A stretch of 5,527 nt of DNA from an uncultured Desulfovibrionaceae bacterium. Lineage in GTDB: Bacteria > Desulfobacterota > Desulfovibrionia > Desulfovibrionales > Desulfovibrionaceae. How positions within the stretch are numbered: position 1 is the stretch's first letter; every line of letters starts with the position of its first letter. Of the stretch, positions 1 to 5,527 are shown in pieces. The stretch spans positions 1 to 5,527 of the forward strand of contig CAMQUX010000100.1 of assembly GCA_947037905.1 (NCBI GenBank), given 5' to 3'. A program made the position numbers and the translations under genes. A model generated the notes under the pieces. It made no database searches. It was given only the letters and a program-made list of their open reading frames with translations, and was not told where the DNA came from.

Positions 1-1
1 C

Positions 2-1444
2 AAAGAAATTATAGAACAAGCAGATGTGATTATTTACGATTATCTTGCGAACCCAGCGTTTCTTAAGTATGCAAAAAAAAATGCAGAGGTGCTTTATGTT
101 GGCAAAAAAGCAGGGGCACATACTTTACCGCAGGAAGAAATAAATAAGCTCATAGTAAAATCTGCACAAAGTGGTAAAATGGTCGCACGCTTAAAAGGTG
201 GCGATCCGTATGTTTTTGGTCGTGGTGGAGAAGAGGCAGAAGAGTTAGTTGAGGCTGGTGTTGAATTTGAAGTGGTGCCAGGTGTTACAGCAGGAGTTGC
301 AGCAGCAGCGTATGCAGGTATTCCTGTTACGCATAGAGATTACACTACATCTGTATGTTTTATTACAGGTCATGAGGATCCAACAAAAGAAGAATCAGGG
401 CATTCTTGGGAAATTTATGCAAAAAGTACAAGCACTCTTGTCTTTTATATGGGCGTAAAAAATCTTCCAATGATTGCAGCAAATTTAATAAAACACGGGC
501 GTCCAGCTGATACCCCTGTGGCACTTGTTCGCTTTGGTACACGCCCAGAGCAAGAATCTTTTGTGTCCGATTTAGCGCACGTTGCGGCGGAATCTGAAAA
601 AAGAAACTTTCAAGCACCTTCTATTATTATAGTCGGTGGCGTATGTAATCTATATAATAAACTTTCTTGGTTTGAAAAAAGACCTTTTTTTGGAAAAGGA
701 ATTGTTGTTACCAGAGCAAGAGAGCAGGCGAGTACGTTAGTTAAAAACCTAAACGAGCTTGGTGCGAAAGTTTTTGAATTCCCAACTATTGAGATAAATT
801 CTTTAGATTCAAGTACTTTTGATGCTGATATAGAATATCTAACGTATTATGATTGGGTTATTTTTACCTCTGTAAATGGTGTAAAATGTTTTTGCGATCG
901 TATGAAAGAATTAAAAAAAGATGCACGAGCTTTTGCAGGAGTTTCTATAGCAGCTATTGGGCCAGCAACAGCAGAAGAACTTGAAAAATATGGACTTATT
1001 GCAGATTTTGTTCCAGAAAAATATATGGCAGAGTATGTATTAGAGGGGCTTTTAGAGCGAGGCATTGCGGGCAAGAAAGTTCTTATCCCACGTGCAAAAG
1101 TTGCACGTGATGTGTTGCCAGAATCGCTAAAAAAAGAAAACGCCACTGTAAAAGTGCTGCCAGTATATGAGACAAGCCTAGCAGACTCAGATGTAAATGA
1201 AATTCTTGAAGCTTTAAAAGAGAAGAAAATACAATATATTACATTCACAAGCTCAAGTACAGTTGAGAACTTTTTTGCTAAAATTCCAAAAGAAACTTTT
1301 GATAATATGAGAGATAGTGTAAAATTTGTAAGTATTGGGCCAATAACAAGTAAAACACTTGCAGGCTATGGTTTTAAAGCAGATCTTGAACCTGTAGATT
1401 ATACTATTCCAAGTCTTGTAAGTGTTATGATTGGCGAAGTATAA
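2..1444 (+). CDS. cobA-hemD: Fused uroporphyrinogen-III C-methyltransferase / uroporphyrinogen-III synthase (5' end missing)
   Basis: This cytoplasmic bifunctional enzyme should close hydroxymethylbilane to uroporphyrinogen III (HemD half) and methylate it twice with S-adenosylmethionine to precorrin-2 (CobA/SUMT half). Precorrin-2 leads to siroheme, cobalamin and the alternative heme route. The reading frame is open from position 2. The GTG at 26 is not the start, because the codons before it (KEIIEQAD) already match the family, so roughly 20-25 N-terminal residues lie upstream. The window holds 480 codons. Counting from position 2, the SUMT half shows GGDPYVFGRGGEE (66-78), PGVTAG (93-98) and YMGVKNLP (149-156). 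A linker with LSWFEKRPFF, typical of CobA-HemD fusions, leads into HemD at about 231. HemD shows GIVVTRAREQA, FTSVNGV (288-294), LIPRA (361-365), FTSSSTVENF (415-424) and SIGPITSKTL (444-453). HemD is poorly conserved overall, but the motif order is complete. No frameshift is seen. A hemC neighbour upstream is plausible but not visible. Confidence 0.95.
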   Translation, partial: KEIIEQADVIIYDYLANPAFLKYAKKNAEVLYVGKKAGAHTLPQEEINKLIVKSAQSGKMVARLKGGDPYVFGRGGEEAEELVEAGVEFEVVPGVTAGVAAAAYAGIPVTHRDYTTSVCFITGHEDPTKEESGHSWEIYAKSTSTLVFYMGVKNLPMIAANLIKHGRPADTPVALVRFGTRPEQESFVSDLAHVAAESEKRNFQAPSIIIVGGVCNLYNKLSWFEKRPFFGKGIVVTRAREQASTLVKNLNELGAKVFEFPTIEINSLDSSTFDADIEYLTYYDWVIFTSVNGVKCFCDRMKELKKDARAFAGVSIAAIGPATAEELEKYGLIADFVPEKYMAEYVLEGLLERGIAGKKVLIPRAKVARDVLPESLKKENATVKVLPVYETSLADSDVNEILEALKEKKIQYITFTSSSTVENFFAKIPKETFDNMRDSVKFVSIGPITSKTLAGYGFKADLEPVDYTIPSLVSVMIGEV

Positions 1445-1476
1445 ATCTTAGTATTTTAAATACTTTAAGATACTAA
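1445..1476 (+). repeat. Imperfect inverted repeat directly after cobA-hemD stop
   Basis: ATCTTA (1445-1450) pairs with TAAGAT (1466-1471), and GTATTT (1451-1456) with AAATAC (1458-1463), with a two-base TT bulge on the right arm. An alternative pairing is TTAGTAT (1448-1454) with ATACTAA (1470-1476). The position right behind the stop codon suggests a transcript 3'-end structure. However, it is almost all A-T and no T-tract follows, so it is a weak intrinsic terminator at best. It may instead protect the mRNA end, or be chance in AT-rich DNA. Confidence 0.4.
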
Positions 1477-1503
1477 ACATGAGCCTAAAATAAGTTTAAA
1501 AAT

Positions 1504-1532
1504 AGTATCTGCATAGTAAATAAAAGTATCTG
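1504..1532 (+). repeat. Direct repeat of AGTATCTG, 21-base period
   Basis: AGTATCTG occurs at 1504-1511 and again at 1525-1532, 21 bases apart, or about two helical turns. The reverse complement AGATACTA lies at 1468-1475 and can pair with TAGTATCT at 1503-1510. The spacing would suit a protein-binding site or an RNA switch between alternative stems, but no known operator is recognised. Low-complexity AT-rich sequence makes chance a real alternative. Confidence 0.4.
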
Positions 1533-1547
1533 TTTGATTAATAAATT

Positions 1548-1584
1548 AAAAAAATACACCGTAATGTAAAAATTATGGTGTATT
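1548..1584 (-). terminator. Strong intrinsic-terminator hairpin facing the minus strand
   Basis: AATACACCGTAAT (1553-1565) pairs with ATTATGGTGTATT (1572-1584). This gives a 13-bp stem with one G-T wobble and a six-base GTAAAA loop, the best hairpin in the window. Seven A residues (1548-1554) lie on the left and overlap the stem foot, so a minus-strand transcript would end in the hairpin followed by U residues. On the plus strand the hairpin is followed by ATAAGTACTG, which is not T-rich, so it is a poor plus-strand terminator. Both flanking genes are on the plus strand, so the orientation is unexpected. Confidence 0.6.
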
Positions 1585-1637
1585 ATAAGTACTGTAAATC
1601 TCATTAAGAAGAGTACAGACACTAGACTATAACATAA
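1548..1637 (-). ncRNA. Candidate small RNA of about 90 nt, minus strand
   Basis: Reading the minus strand, a perfect TATAAT sits at 1648 down to 1643. A transcript from it would begin near 1637-1636 and run into the 13-bp terminator hairpin ending at about 1548. Between them a second stem-loop can form: CTGTA pairs with TACAG (plus positions 1592-1596 and 1614-1618), with an inner CTC/GAG helix (1600-1602 and 1611-1613). This gives a compact two-hairpin RNA of ordinary bacterial sRNA size. Against it, the -35 region is poor (TTTATT at 17-base spacing) and TATAAT is common by chance in such AT-rich DNA. No known RNA family is recognised. The first stem-loop could equally fold in a plus-strand purN leader. 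Confidence 0.28.
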
Positions 1638-1652
1638 TAAAGATTATATATT
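1604..1652 (+). promoter_or_regulatory. Possible sigma-70-type promoter(s) for purN
   Basis: Two overlapping candidates exist. TTAAGA (1604-1609) lies 18 bases before TATAAC (1628-1633), and TAGACT (1623-1628) lies 18 bases before TATATT (1647-1652). Each -10 matches the consensus at five of six positions and each -35 at four of six. Either would leave a purN leader of roughly 25-45 bases. The choice between them is not decidable from sequence, and such matches are frequent in AT-rich spacers. Confidence 0.25.
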
Positions 1653-1684
1653 AAAGATATTAGAGAATAAATAAGGGTGTATTT

Positions 1685-2383
1685 ATGGCTTTACAGCTAG
1701 CAGTTCTTCTTTCAGGAGGAGGCTCAAATTTCCGATCTATTTGTGAACATATCGATAGTGGCGTTTTAGACGCTGAAATTAAAGTGGTCATATCAAACAA
1801 AGAAGATGCTGGAGGTTTAGCTATAGCTAAAGAATATGGCTATAAAAATTATTATGTTGATCCTAAAAAATATAGTTCTAAAAAAGAATATGACGCAGCT
1901 TTAGTTTCCATAATTCATGATACGGGGCTAACAAAGGACAATGGAGCAGTTATTTTAGCAGGCTATATGCGTTTAGTATCAGAAGATTTTTTAGCAAATT
2001 TTCCATGGCGAGTACTTAATATTCATCCATCACTTTTGCCGTCTTTTGTGGGACTACATGGTCAAAAACAGGCTGTGGATTACGGAGTAAAACTTGCAGG
2101 GTGCACGGTGCATTTTGTAATCGAGGAAATGGACGCAGGGGCAATAATTATACAGGGCGCAAGAGCTCTTGATGCAGATATTGATGAAAAAACTGCCGTA
2201 GGTTTAATTTTAGAGATGGAACATCGTATGTATCCGCAGGCAATAGAATGGCTTTCAAAGGGAAGACTAGAAATTAAAGGACGAAAAGTAGTTCTTTTAA
2301 ACACTGAAAAAAATACATCGCAAATAGGAACAAAGAATTTTCTTATAAATCCTCCTCTTGAAGAGGGCTTTTTTAAGGAATAA
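1685..2383 (+). CDS. purN: Phosphoribosylglycinamide formyltransferase (GAR transformylase)
   Basis: PurN transfers a formyl group from 10-formyltetrahydrofolate to glycinamide ribonucleotide, the third step of de novo purine synthesis, in the cytoplasm. The 232-residue protein has the GGGSNF phosphate-binding loop at 11-16, LAGYMRL at 91-97, the NIHPSLLPSF active-site segment (Asn112, His114) and the GCTVHF...EEMDAG segment with Asp150. These three residues correspond to E. coli Asn106, His108 and Asp144, so the catalytic set is intact. The ATG at 1685 is supported by AAGGGTG at 1673-1679, seven bases upstream, and by the family N-terminus. The enzymatic core ends near residue 205, with a WL-KGRLEIKGRKV tail seen in Desulfovibrio-like PurN. 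About 25 further residues form an unrecognised extension whose codons overlap a terminator hairpin. E. coli PurN has 212 residues. It is separated by 240 bases from the gene before and 169 from the gene after, so it is probably transcribed alone. Confidence 0.96.
   Translation: MALQLAVLLSGGGSNFRSICEHIDSGVLDAEIKVVISNKEDAGGLAIAKEYGYKNYYVDPKKYSSKKEYDAALVSIIHDTGLTKDNGAVILAGYMRLVSEDFLANFPWRVLNIHPSLLPSFVGLHGQKQAVDYGVKLAGCTVHFVIEEMDAGAIIIQGARALDADIDEKTAVGLILEMEHRMYPQAIEWLSKGRLEIKGRKVVLLNTEKNTSQIGTKNFLINPPLEEGFFKE
2353..2374 (+). terminator. Intrinsic terminator overlapping the 3' end of purN
   Basis: CCTCTT (2354-2359) and AAGAGG (2361-2366) form a perfect inverted repeat around one G, giving a 5-bp stem with a three-base loop. 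A T-G pair (2353/2367) can extend the stem. Six T residues follow at 2369-2374, before the stop codon at 2381-2383. The G-C content of the stem contrasts with its surroundings. The layout fits a plus-strand Rho-independent terminator lying inside the coding sequence, although the stem is short. Confidence 0.55.
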
Positions 2384-2416
2384 GTTAAACAATTTGCGAA
2401 GTTTTAATAATATGCC

Positions 2417-2473
2417 GGTTTAATAGTTTAATCACGTAATAATTGAATAAATTCAATGGTTTAAAAGTTTGAT
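2417..2473 (+). repeat. Two 16-base direct repeats flanking a 16-base palindrome (operator-like)
   Basis: GGTTTAATAGTTTAAT (2417-2432) and GGTTTAAAAGTTTGAT (2458-2473) match at 14 of 16 positions and start 41 bases apart, close to four helical turns. Each consists of two GTTTRAW heptamers with an 8-base period. The palindrome ATTGAATAAATTCAAT (2442-2457) directly abuts the second repeat. The second repeat overlaps the proposed -35 element of the downstream gene, which is the geometry of a regulator binding site. No known regulator consensus is recognised. Confidence 0.4.
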
Positions 2474-2497
2474 AATTAAAGAAAATGATACTTTAAA
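2469..2497 (+). promoter_or_regulatory. Candidate promoter of the D-lactate dehydrogenase-type gene
   Basis: TTGATA (2469-2474) matches TTGACA at five of six positions. With a 17-base spacer it is followed by TTTAAA (2492-2497), four of six against TATAAT. Transcription would start near 2504, giving a leader of about 50 bases before the ATG at 2553. The purN terminator lies upstream, so an independent promoter is expected here. The -10 match is only moderate. Confidence 0.4.
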
Positions 2498-2552
2498 ATT
2501 TTTCGATACGAAGAGCTATAGAAAATTAAAAAATATCATAAAAAGAGGTTAT

Positions 2553-5527
2553 ATGTTTGGTTCTAGTTCACATATATCAATATCAGATAAACAAATAATG
2601 TTCCGGTTTTTAGATATTGTCGATGGTGCAAGTATTGGCTTAACAAAAGAAAGTTTTGCTACATGGCCAGCAGATGTGCAGGGGCTTATGCTCTCTTTTG
2701 CAACTGAGCTCTTCTTAGTGCGTTATAATCCGTATATATCAGCAGAACTTGTGCGCAAAAGTGTAGATAGACGTTGCGGACTTATGCAACCAACTCTATC
2801 TATTGAATATTTAGATATAATAAAAGCAGCCATTCAAAAATTTTGGCAGTGTTATCAGATAGAAGAAGATTATGAGTTAAAAGTTTTAGAAAAACTGCAA
2901 AAATTTCTTCCAGAAGAATGCATAGGAACTTCAGCAAATTGTAGGGTTGAGTGTGCAACAGATGCAACAGATTTGCGTGTAGAGCTTCCTCTTTTTGTAC
3001 TGTTTCCAAAGACTGTTGAGCAAATACAAAAAATAATAAAATTAGCTCATGAGGTTGATTTATCACTTATTCCACGAGGTGGTGGAACGGGCGCAACAGG
3101 TGGTGCTGTGCCAATTTTTGCTAGAACCGCTATCCTTTCTCTTTCACGCTTTAAGAAAATTATTAAAATAGATGAGGAAAAAAAACTTCTTCATGTACAG
3201 GCAGGCGTAATAACAGCCACCGCCGTAAGTGCAGCCGCAGAAAAAGGATTACTTTTCACAGTGGATCCAGCCTCAAAAGCTGGTTCATCTTTAGGTGGAA
3301 ATATATCAGAAAATGCAGGCGGCCCGCTTGCTTTTGAGTACGGGAGTACAATAGATAATATTTATTCGTATGAGATGGTAACTCCGAAAGGGGATATCAT
3401 AAAAATTAAAAGACAAAATCATCCTTGGCATAAAATGCACGCAGGTGAAACAGCTAGCTTTGATATTTATGATGAAAAAGATACGTTGCTTCGTACTATT
3501 TCTTTTCAAGGGGAAGATTTACGAACAATAGGACTAGGCAAAGATGTTACCGATAAATTTTTAATGGGTCTACCAGGTATTCAAAAAGAAGGTATAGACG
3601 GAATTATAACTGAAGCTGTATTTATACTGCACCCTAAATTACGCCATACACGAGTTCTGTGTTTAGAATTTTATGGACGCTCTATGGTGAACGCAATGCA
3701 TACAATAAAAGATATTGTTGCCATGCGAAATGATATAGAGAAAAGGGGCGATCTAGTCACTATTTCTGCGCTGGAAGAATTTGGTGCAAAATATGTACAG
3801 GCAATACAGTACAAAGCAAAATCAACAATATATAGTGGCAATCCAATTTCAGTTCTTATTGTTCAGTTAGATAGTAATGAAAAAGAAATTCTCCTGCAAG
3901 CAGTAGATAATGTTGTAAAACTAACAGCTGCATATGAAGGCGTGGATGCTTTTGTTGCAAAAGATGCAAAAGATGCAGAACTTTTTTGGGAAGATAGGCA
4001 TAGATTATCAGCTATCGCAAAAAGAACATCAGGATTTAAAATTAATGAAGATATAGTTATCCCAATTGATAAAATTCCAGAATTCGCACAATTTTTAGAG
4101 CAGTTAAATTTAAAATATCTCGGGAAAATATTTGCAAAAGCTTTAGGGCGCATTGGAGAAGCAATAGATATAAGCACTGATACGCAGATAGAAGATGCAC
4201 AAAAGAAAGCGGTTGCTATCATACGAGGAGAAATTCTTGCAAGCGAATTAAGCGATGAAGAATTTTATCTTGGAGTTTATAAATGCTTTAAAAATTTACA
4301 AGATACTTTTCCGCAGCATGAAAAAGTTATAGCAGAAAATAAACAAATGCTCGAAAATCAGCGCATAATAATAGCTAGTCATATGCATGCTGGTGATGGC
4401 AACTGTCATGTAAATATTCCAGTTAATTCAAATGATGCAGAAATGCTTGAGCAAGCACACCAAGCAGTAGAGGAAGTTTTTGAAACAGTTTTTGCGCTCA
4501 ATGGAGTAATATCTGGCGAACATGGCATAGGGCTTACAAAAATTAACTTTTTAGCACAATCAAAAATTGATGCTGTTTTAGCATACAAAGAAGATATTGA
4601 TGAAAAAAATATTTTTAATCCTGGCAAACTCACAACTAGAGAATTGCCAAGTAAACCGTATACTTTTTCTTTCAATAGTCTCATAGGAGATTTAGAAAAA
4701 ACAGCGTTAAAAGATAAAGAAAATTTAATTCATTTTTTAAAAAGTGTTCAAACATGCACTCGCTGTGGTAAATGTAAACAAGTATGCCCAATGTATCACC
4801 CACGCTCACGTTTAATGTTTCATCCGCGTAATAAAAATATTTCGCTAGGTGCTCTTATTGAGGCTATTTATTACTCACAAATTCAAAATGGACAGCCAGA
4901 AGCAAGTTTACTGGAATCTTTACGAGAAATAACAGAACACTGCACTGGTTGTGGGAAATGTGCGAGTGTTTGTCCTGTAAATATTGATTCCGCAGAAAGT
5001 ACCTTGCATATACGCTCTTTTTTAGAGCATAAGAAAAAGGGCGGACATCCTATAAAATCTTTCTTAATGCATACTGCTGCGAAAAATCCTACTATAAGAC
5101 TTCCTCTTTTCGCAAAAGTTATGGCTCTTGGGCAGGCAGTACAATCTCATGGTGTGCCGCTTATTCCACATGCGATTCGAAAGAAGATAGATACTCCAAT
5201 ACTCCGTACGCCAACACCGTCCATGAGTTTTCGAAACTTAATAGAACTTTTAGATTTAACAGAAAATTCGTTCTTTCAAAATGCATCAGCAGAAGATACA
5301 CGTGCGGTCTTATATTTTCCTGGTTGTGGCGCAAGCATATTTAATAGCTCAATTGGCATGGCGACTGTGTATCTTTTACTAAAAGCTGGTCAAAATGTAC
5401 TACTGCCAAATAAACAACTTTGTTGCGGATATCCTTTGTTATCAGCAGGGCATGATGAAGCCTATAAGGTAAATAGACACAGAAATGTTCAGATACTCTC
5501 AGACCTTATTGCAGATGCAAGTAAGGC
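2553..5527 (+). CDS. DUF3683-type FAD/iron-sulfur oxidoreductase, probable D-lactate dehydrogenase (3' end missing)
   Basis: This protein probably oxidises D-lactate or another 2-hydroxyacid with FAD and passes electrons through iron-sulfur clusters to a respiratory acceptor. It has no visible signal peptide or membrane span, so it is likely cytoplasmic, perhaps membrane-associated. I followed all 991 in-window codons and found no stop. The ATG at 2553 has AGAGG at 2544-2548, four bases upstream; an in-frame ATG at 2598 lacks a good ribosome site. Residues 1-115 resemble DUF3683 (ISDKQIMFRFL, FLVRYNPY). An FAD_binding_4 domain at about 140-280 has PRGGGTGATGG (174-184) and DPASKAGSSLGGN (238-250). 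A family-specific segment, GLPGIQKEGIDGIITEA, spans 339-355. The FAD-oxidase C domain (about 380-695) has HMHAGDGN (610-617) with His619, and SGEHGIG (654-660). Two CxxCxxCxxxCP motifs (Cys735/738/741/745 and 797/800/803/807) should bind two [4Fe-4S] clusters. The first CCG motif follows: FPGC (Cys925) and CCGYP (Cys957, Cys958). Relatives run to about 1,200 residues, so a second CCG motif probably lies beyond the edge. The substrate is inferred; glycolate or 2-hydroxyglutarate is possible. Confidence 0.88.
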   Translation, partial: MFGSSSHISISDKQIMFRFLDIVDGASIGLTKESFATWPADVQGLMLSFATELFLVRYNPYISAELVRKSVDRRCGLMQPTLSIEYLDIIKAAIQKFWQCYQIEEDYELKVLEKLQKFLPEECIGTSANCRVECATDATDLRVELPLFVLFPKTVEQIQKIIKLAHEVDLSLIPRGGGTGATGGAVPIFARTAILSLSRFKKIIKIDEEKKLLHVQAGVITATAVSAAAEKGLLFTVDPASKAGSSLGGNISENAGGPLAFEYGSTIDNIYSYEMVTPKGDIIKIKRQNHPWHKMHAGETASFDIYDEKDTLLRTISFQGEDLRTIGLGKDVTDKFLMGLPGIQKEGIDGIITEAVFILHPKLRHTRVLCLEFYGRSMVNAMHTIKDIVAMRNDIEKRGDLVTISALEEFGAKYVQAIQYKAKSTIYSGNPISVLIVQLDSNEKEILLQAVDNVVKLTAAYEGVDAFVAKDAKDAELFWEDRHRLSAIAKRTSGFKINEDIVIPIDKIPEFAQFLEQLNLKYLGKIFAKALGRIGEAIDISTDTQIEDAQKKAVAIIRGEILASELSDEEFYLGVYKCFKNLQDTFPQHEKVIAENKQMLENQRIIIASHMHAGDGNCHVNIPVNSNDAEMLEQAHQAVEEVFETVFALNGVISGEHGIGLTKINFLAQSKIDAVLAYKEDIDEKNIFNPGKLTTRELPSKPYTFSFNSLIGDLEKTALKDKENLIHFLKSVQTCTRCGKCKQVCPMYHPRSRLMFHPRNKNISLGALIEAIYYSQIQNGQPEASLLESLREITEHCTGCGKCASVCPVNIDSAESTLHIRSFLEHKKKGGHPIKSFLMHTAAKNPTIRLPLFAKVMALGQAVQSHGVPLIPHAIRKKIDTPILRTPTPSMSFRNLIELLDLTENSFFQNASAEDTRAVLYFPGCGASIFNSSIGMATVYLLLKAGQNVLLPNKQLCCGYPLLSAGHDEAYKVNRHRNVQILSDLIADASK
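3957..3974 (+). repeat. Tandem 9-base duplication inside the dehydrogenase gene
   Basis: GCAAAAGAT occurs twice back to back (3957-3965 and 3966-3974), and its start repeats again as GC at 3975. It encodes an Ala-Lys-Asp repeat around residues 469-475, just before the ELFWEDRH segment of the FAD-oxidase C domain. The unit is a multiple of three, so the frame is kept. It could be a recent slippage product or an ordinary helix sequence. Confidence 0.5.

Noticed and set aside
26..28. GTG at 26 as the start of cobA-hemD
   Set aside because: The frame is open to the left window edge, and the eight codons before it match the conserved start of SUMT proteins, so the gene starts upstream.
847..1248. 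133-codon minus-strand open frame
   Set aside because: It lies wholly inside the HemD half of a well-supported plus-strand gene, is rich in Ser, Phe and Ile as expected of an antisense shadow, and shows no recognisable motif.
1445..1684. Purine riboswitch in front of purN
   Set aside because: I could not find the conserved junction core or the paired loop sequences of that riboswitch; the spacer hairpins have different shapes.
2499..2527. Hairpin in the leader of the dehydrogenase gene (TTCG-ATA-CGAA and flanks)
   Set aside because: Only four Watson-Crick pairs hold without wobbles, so it is too weak to call a regulatory structure.
2384..2552. Small gene or CRISPR-like array in the second spacer
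   Set aside because: There are only two repeat copies, they are imperfect and without uniform spacers, and no open frame there has a credible ribosome site and length.
3863..4222. 119-codon minus-strand open frame, and similar ones at 2080-2304, 2800-3066, 3306-3509 and 4406-4684
   Set aside because: All are antisense to purN or the dehydrogenase gene, whose plus-strand protein motifs are unambiguous across these spans. None has a supporting context or a family match that I recognise.

Overview
This window is an AT-rich bacterial segment, about 35% G+C by eye in the genes and lower between them. It carries three co-oriented plus-strand protein genes that occupy about 93% of the DNA. The gene content suggests a relative of Desulfovibrio with a low-G+C genome, possibly Lawsonia-like. 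The hints are a fused uroporphyrinogen-III methyltransferase/synthase, a PurN with a Desulfovibrio-like tail, and a very large FAD/iron-sulfur D-lactate dehydrogenase-type protein. This placement is inferred from remembered family resemblance and low G+C, not from a search.

Layout. Positions 2-1444 hold the 3' part of cobA-hemD, a bifunctional tetrapyrrole enzyme whose start lies upstream of the window. Positions 1445-1684 are a 240-base AT-rich spacer. It contains an inverted repeat directly after the stop codon, a pair of AGTATCTG direct repeats, and a strong 13-bp hairpin whose poly-T side faces the minus strand. That hairpin could end a small minus-strand RNA. Positions 1685-2383 encode PurN, glycinamide ribonucleotide transformylase. 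The last codons of purN overlap a terminator-like hairpin with a T-tract. Positions 2384-2552 are a 169-base spacer with two 16-base near-identical direct repeats flanking a palindrome, next to a plausible promoter. From 2553 to beyond the window end runs one uninterrupted reading frame of at least 991 codons. It joins a DUF3683-like N-terminal domain, an FAD-binding dehydrogenase, a two-cluster ferredoxin module and the start of a CCG (heterodisulfide-reductase-like) domain.

How the genes relate. CobA-HemD makes uroporphyrinogen III and methylates it to precorrin-2, the entry to siroheme, cobalamin and, in sulfate reducers, the siroheme-dependent heme route. PurN supplies the first formyl group of the purine ring. 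The third protein would oxidise D-lactate or a similar 2-hydroxyacid and feed electrons to the respiratory chain. The functions are unrelated, and the long spacers with terminator- and promoter-like signals suggest three separate transcription units rather than one operon.

No previously undescribed multi-gene system, mobile element, CRISPR array, tRNA or rRNA is visible. The points most worth a second look are in the spacers: the possible minus-strand small RNA, the terminator embedded in purN, and the repeat array upstream of the dehydrogenase.
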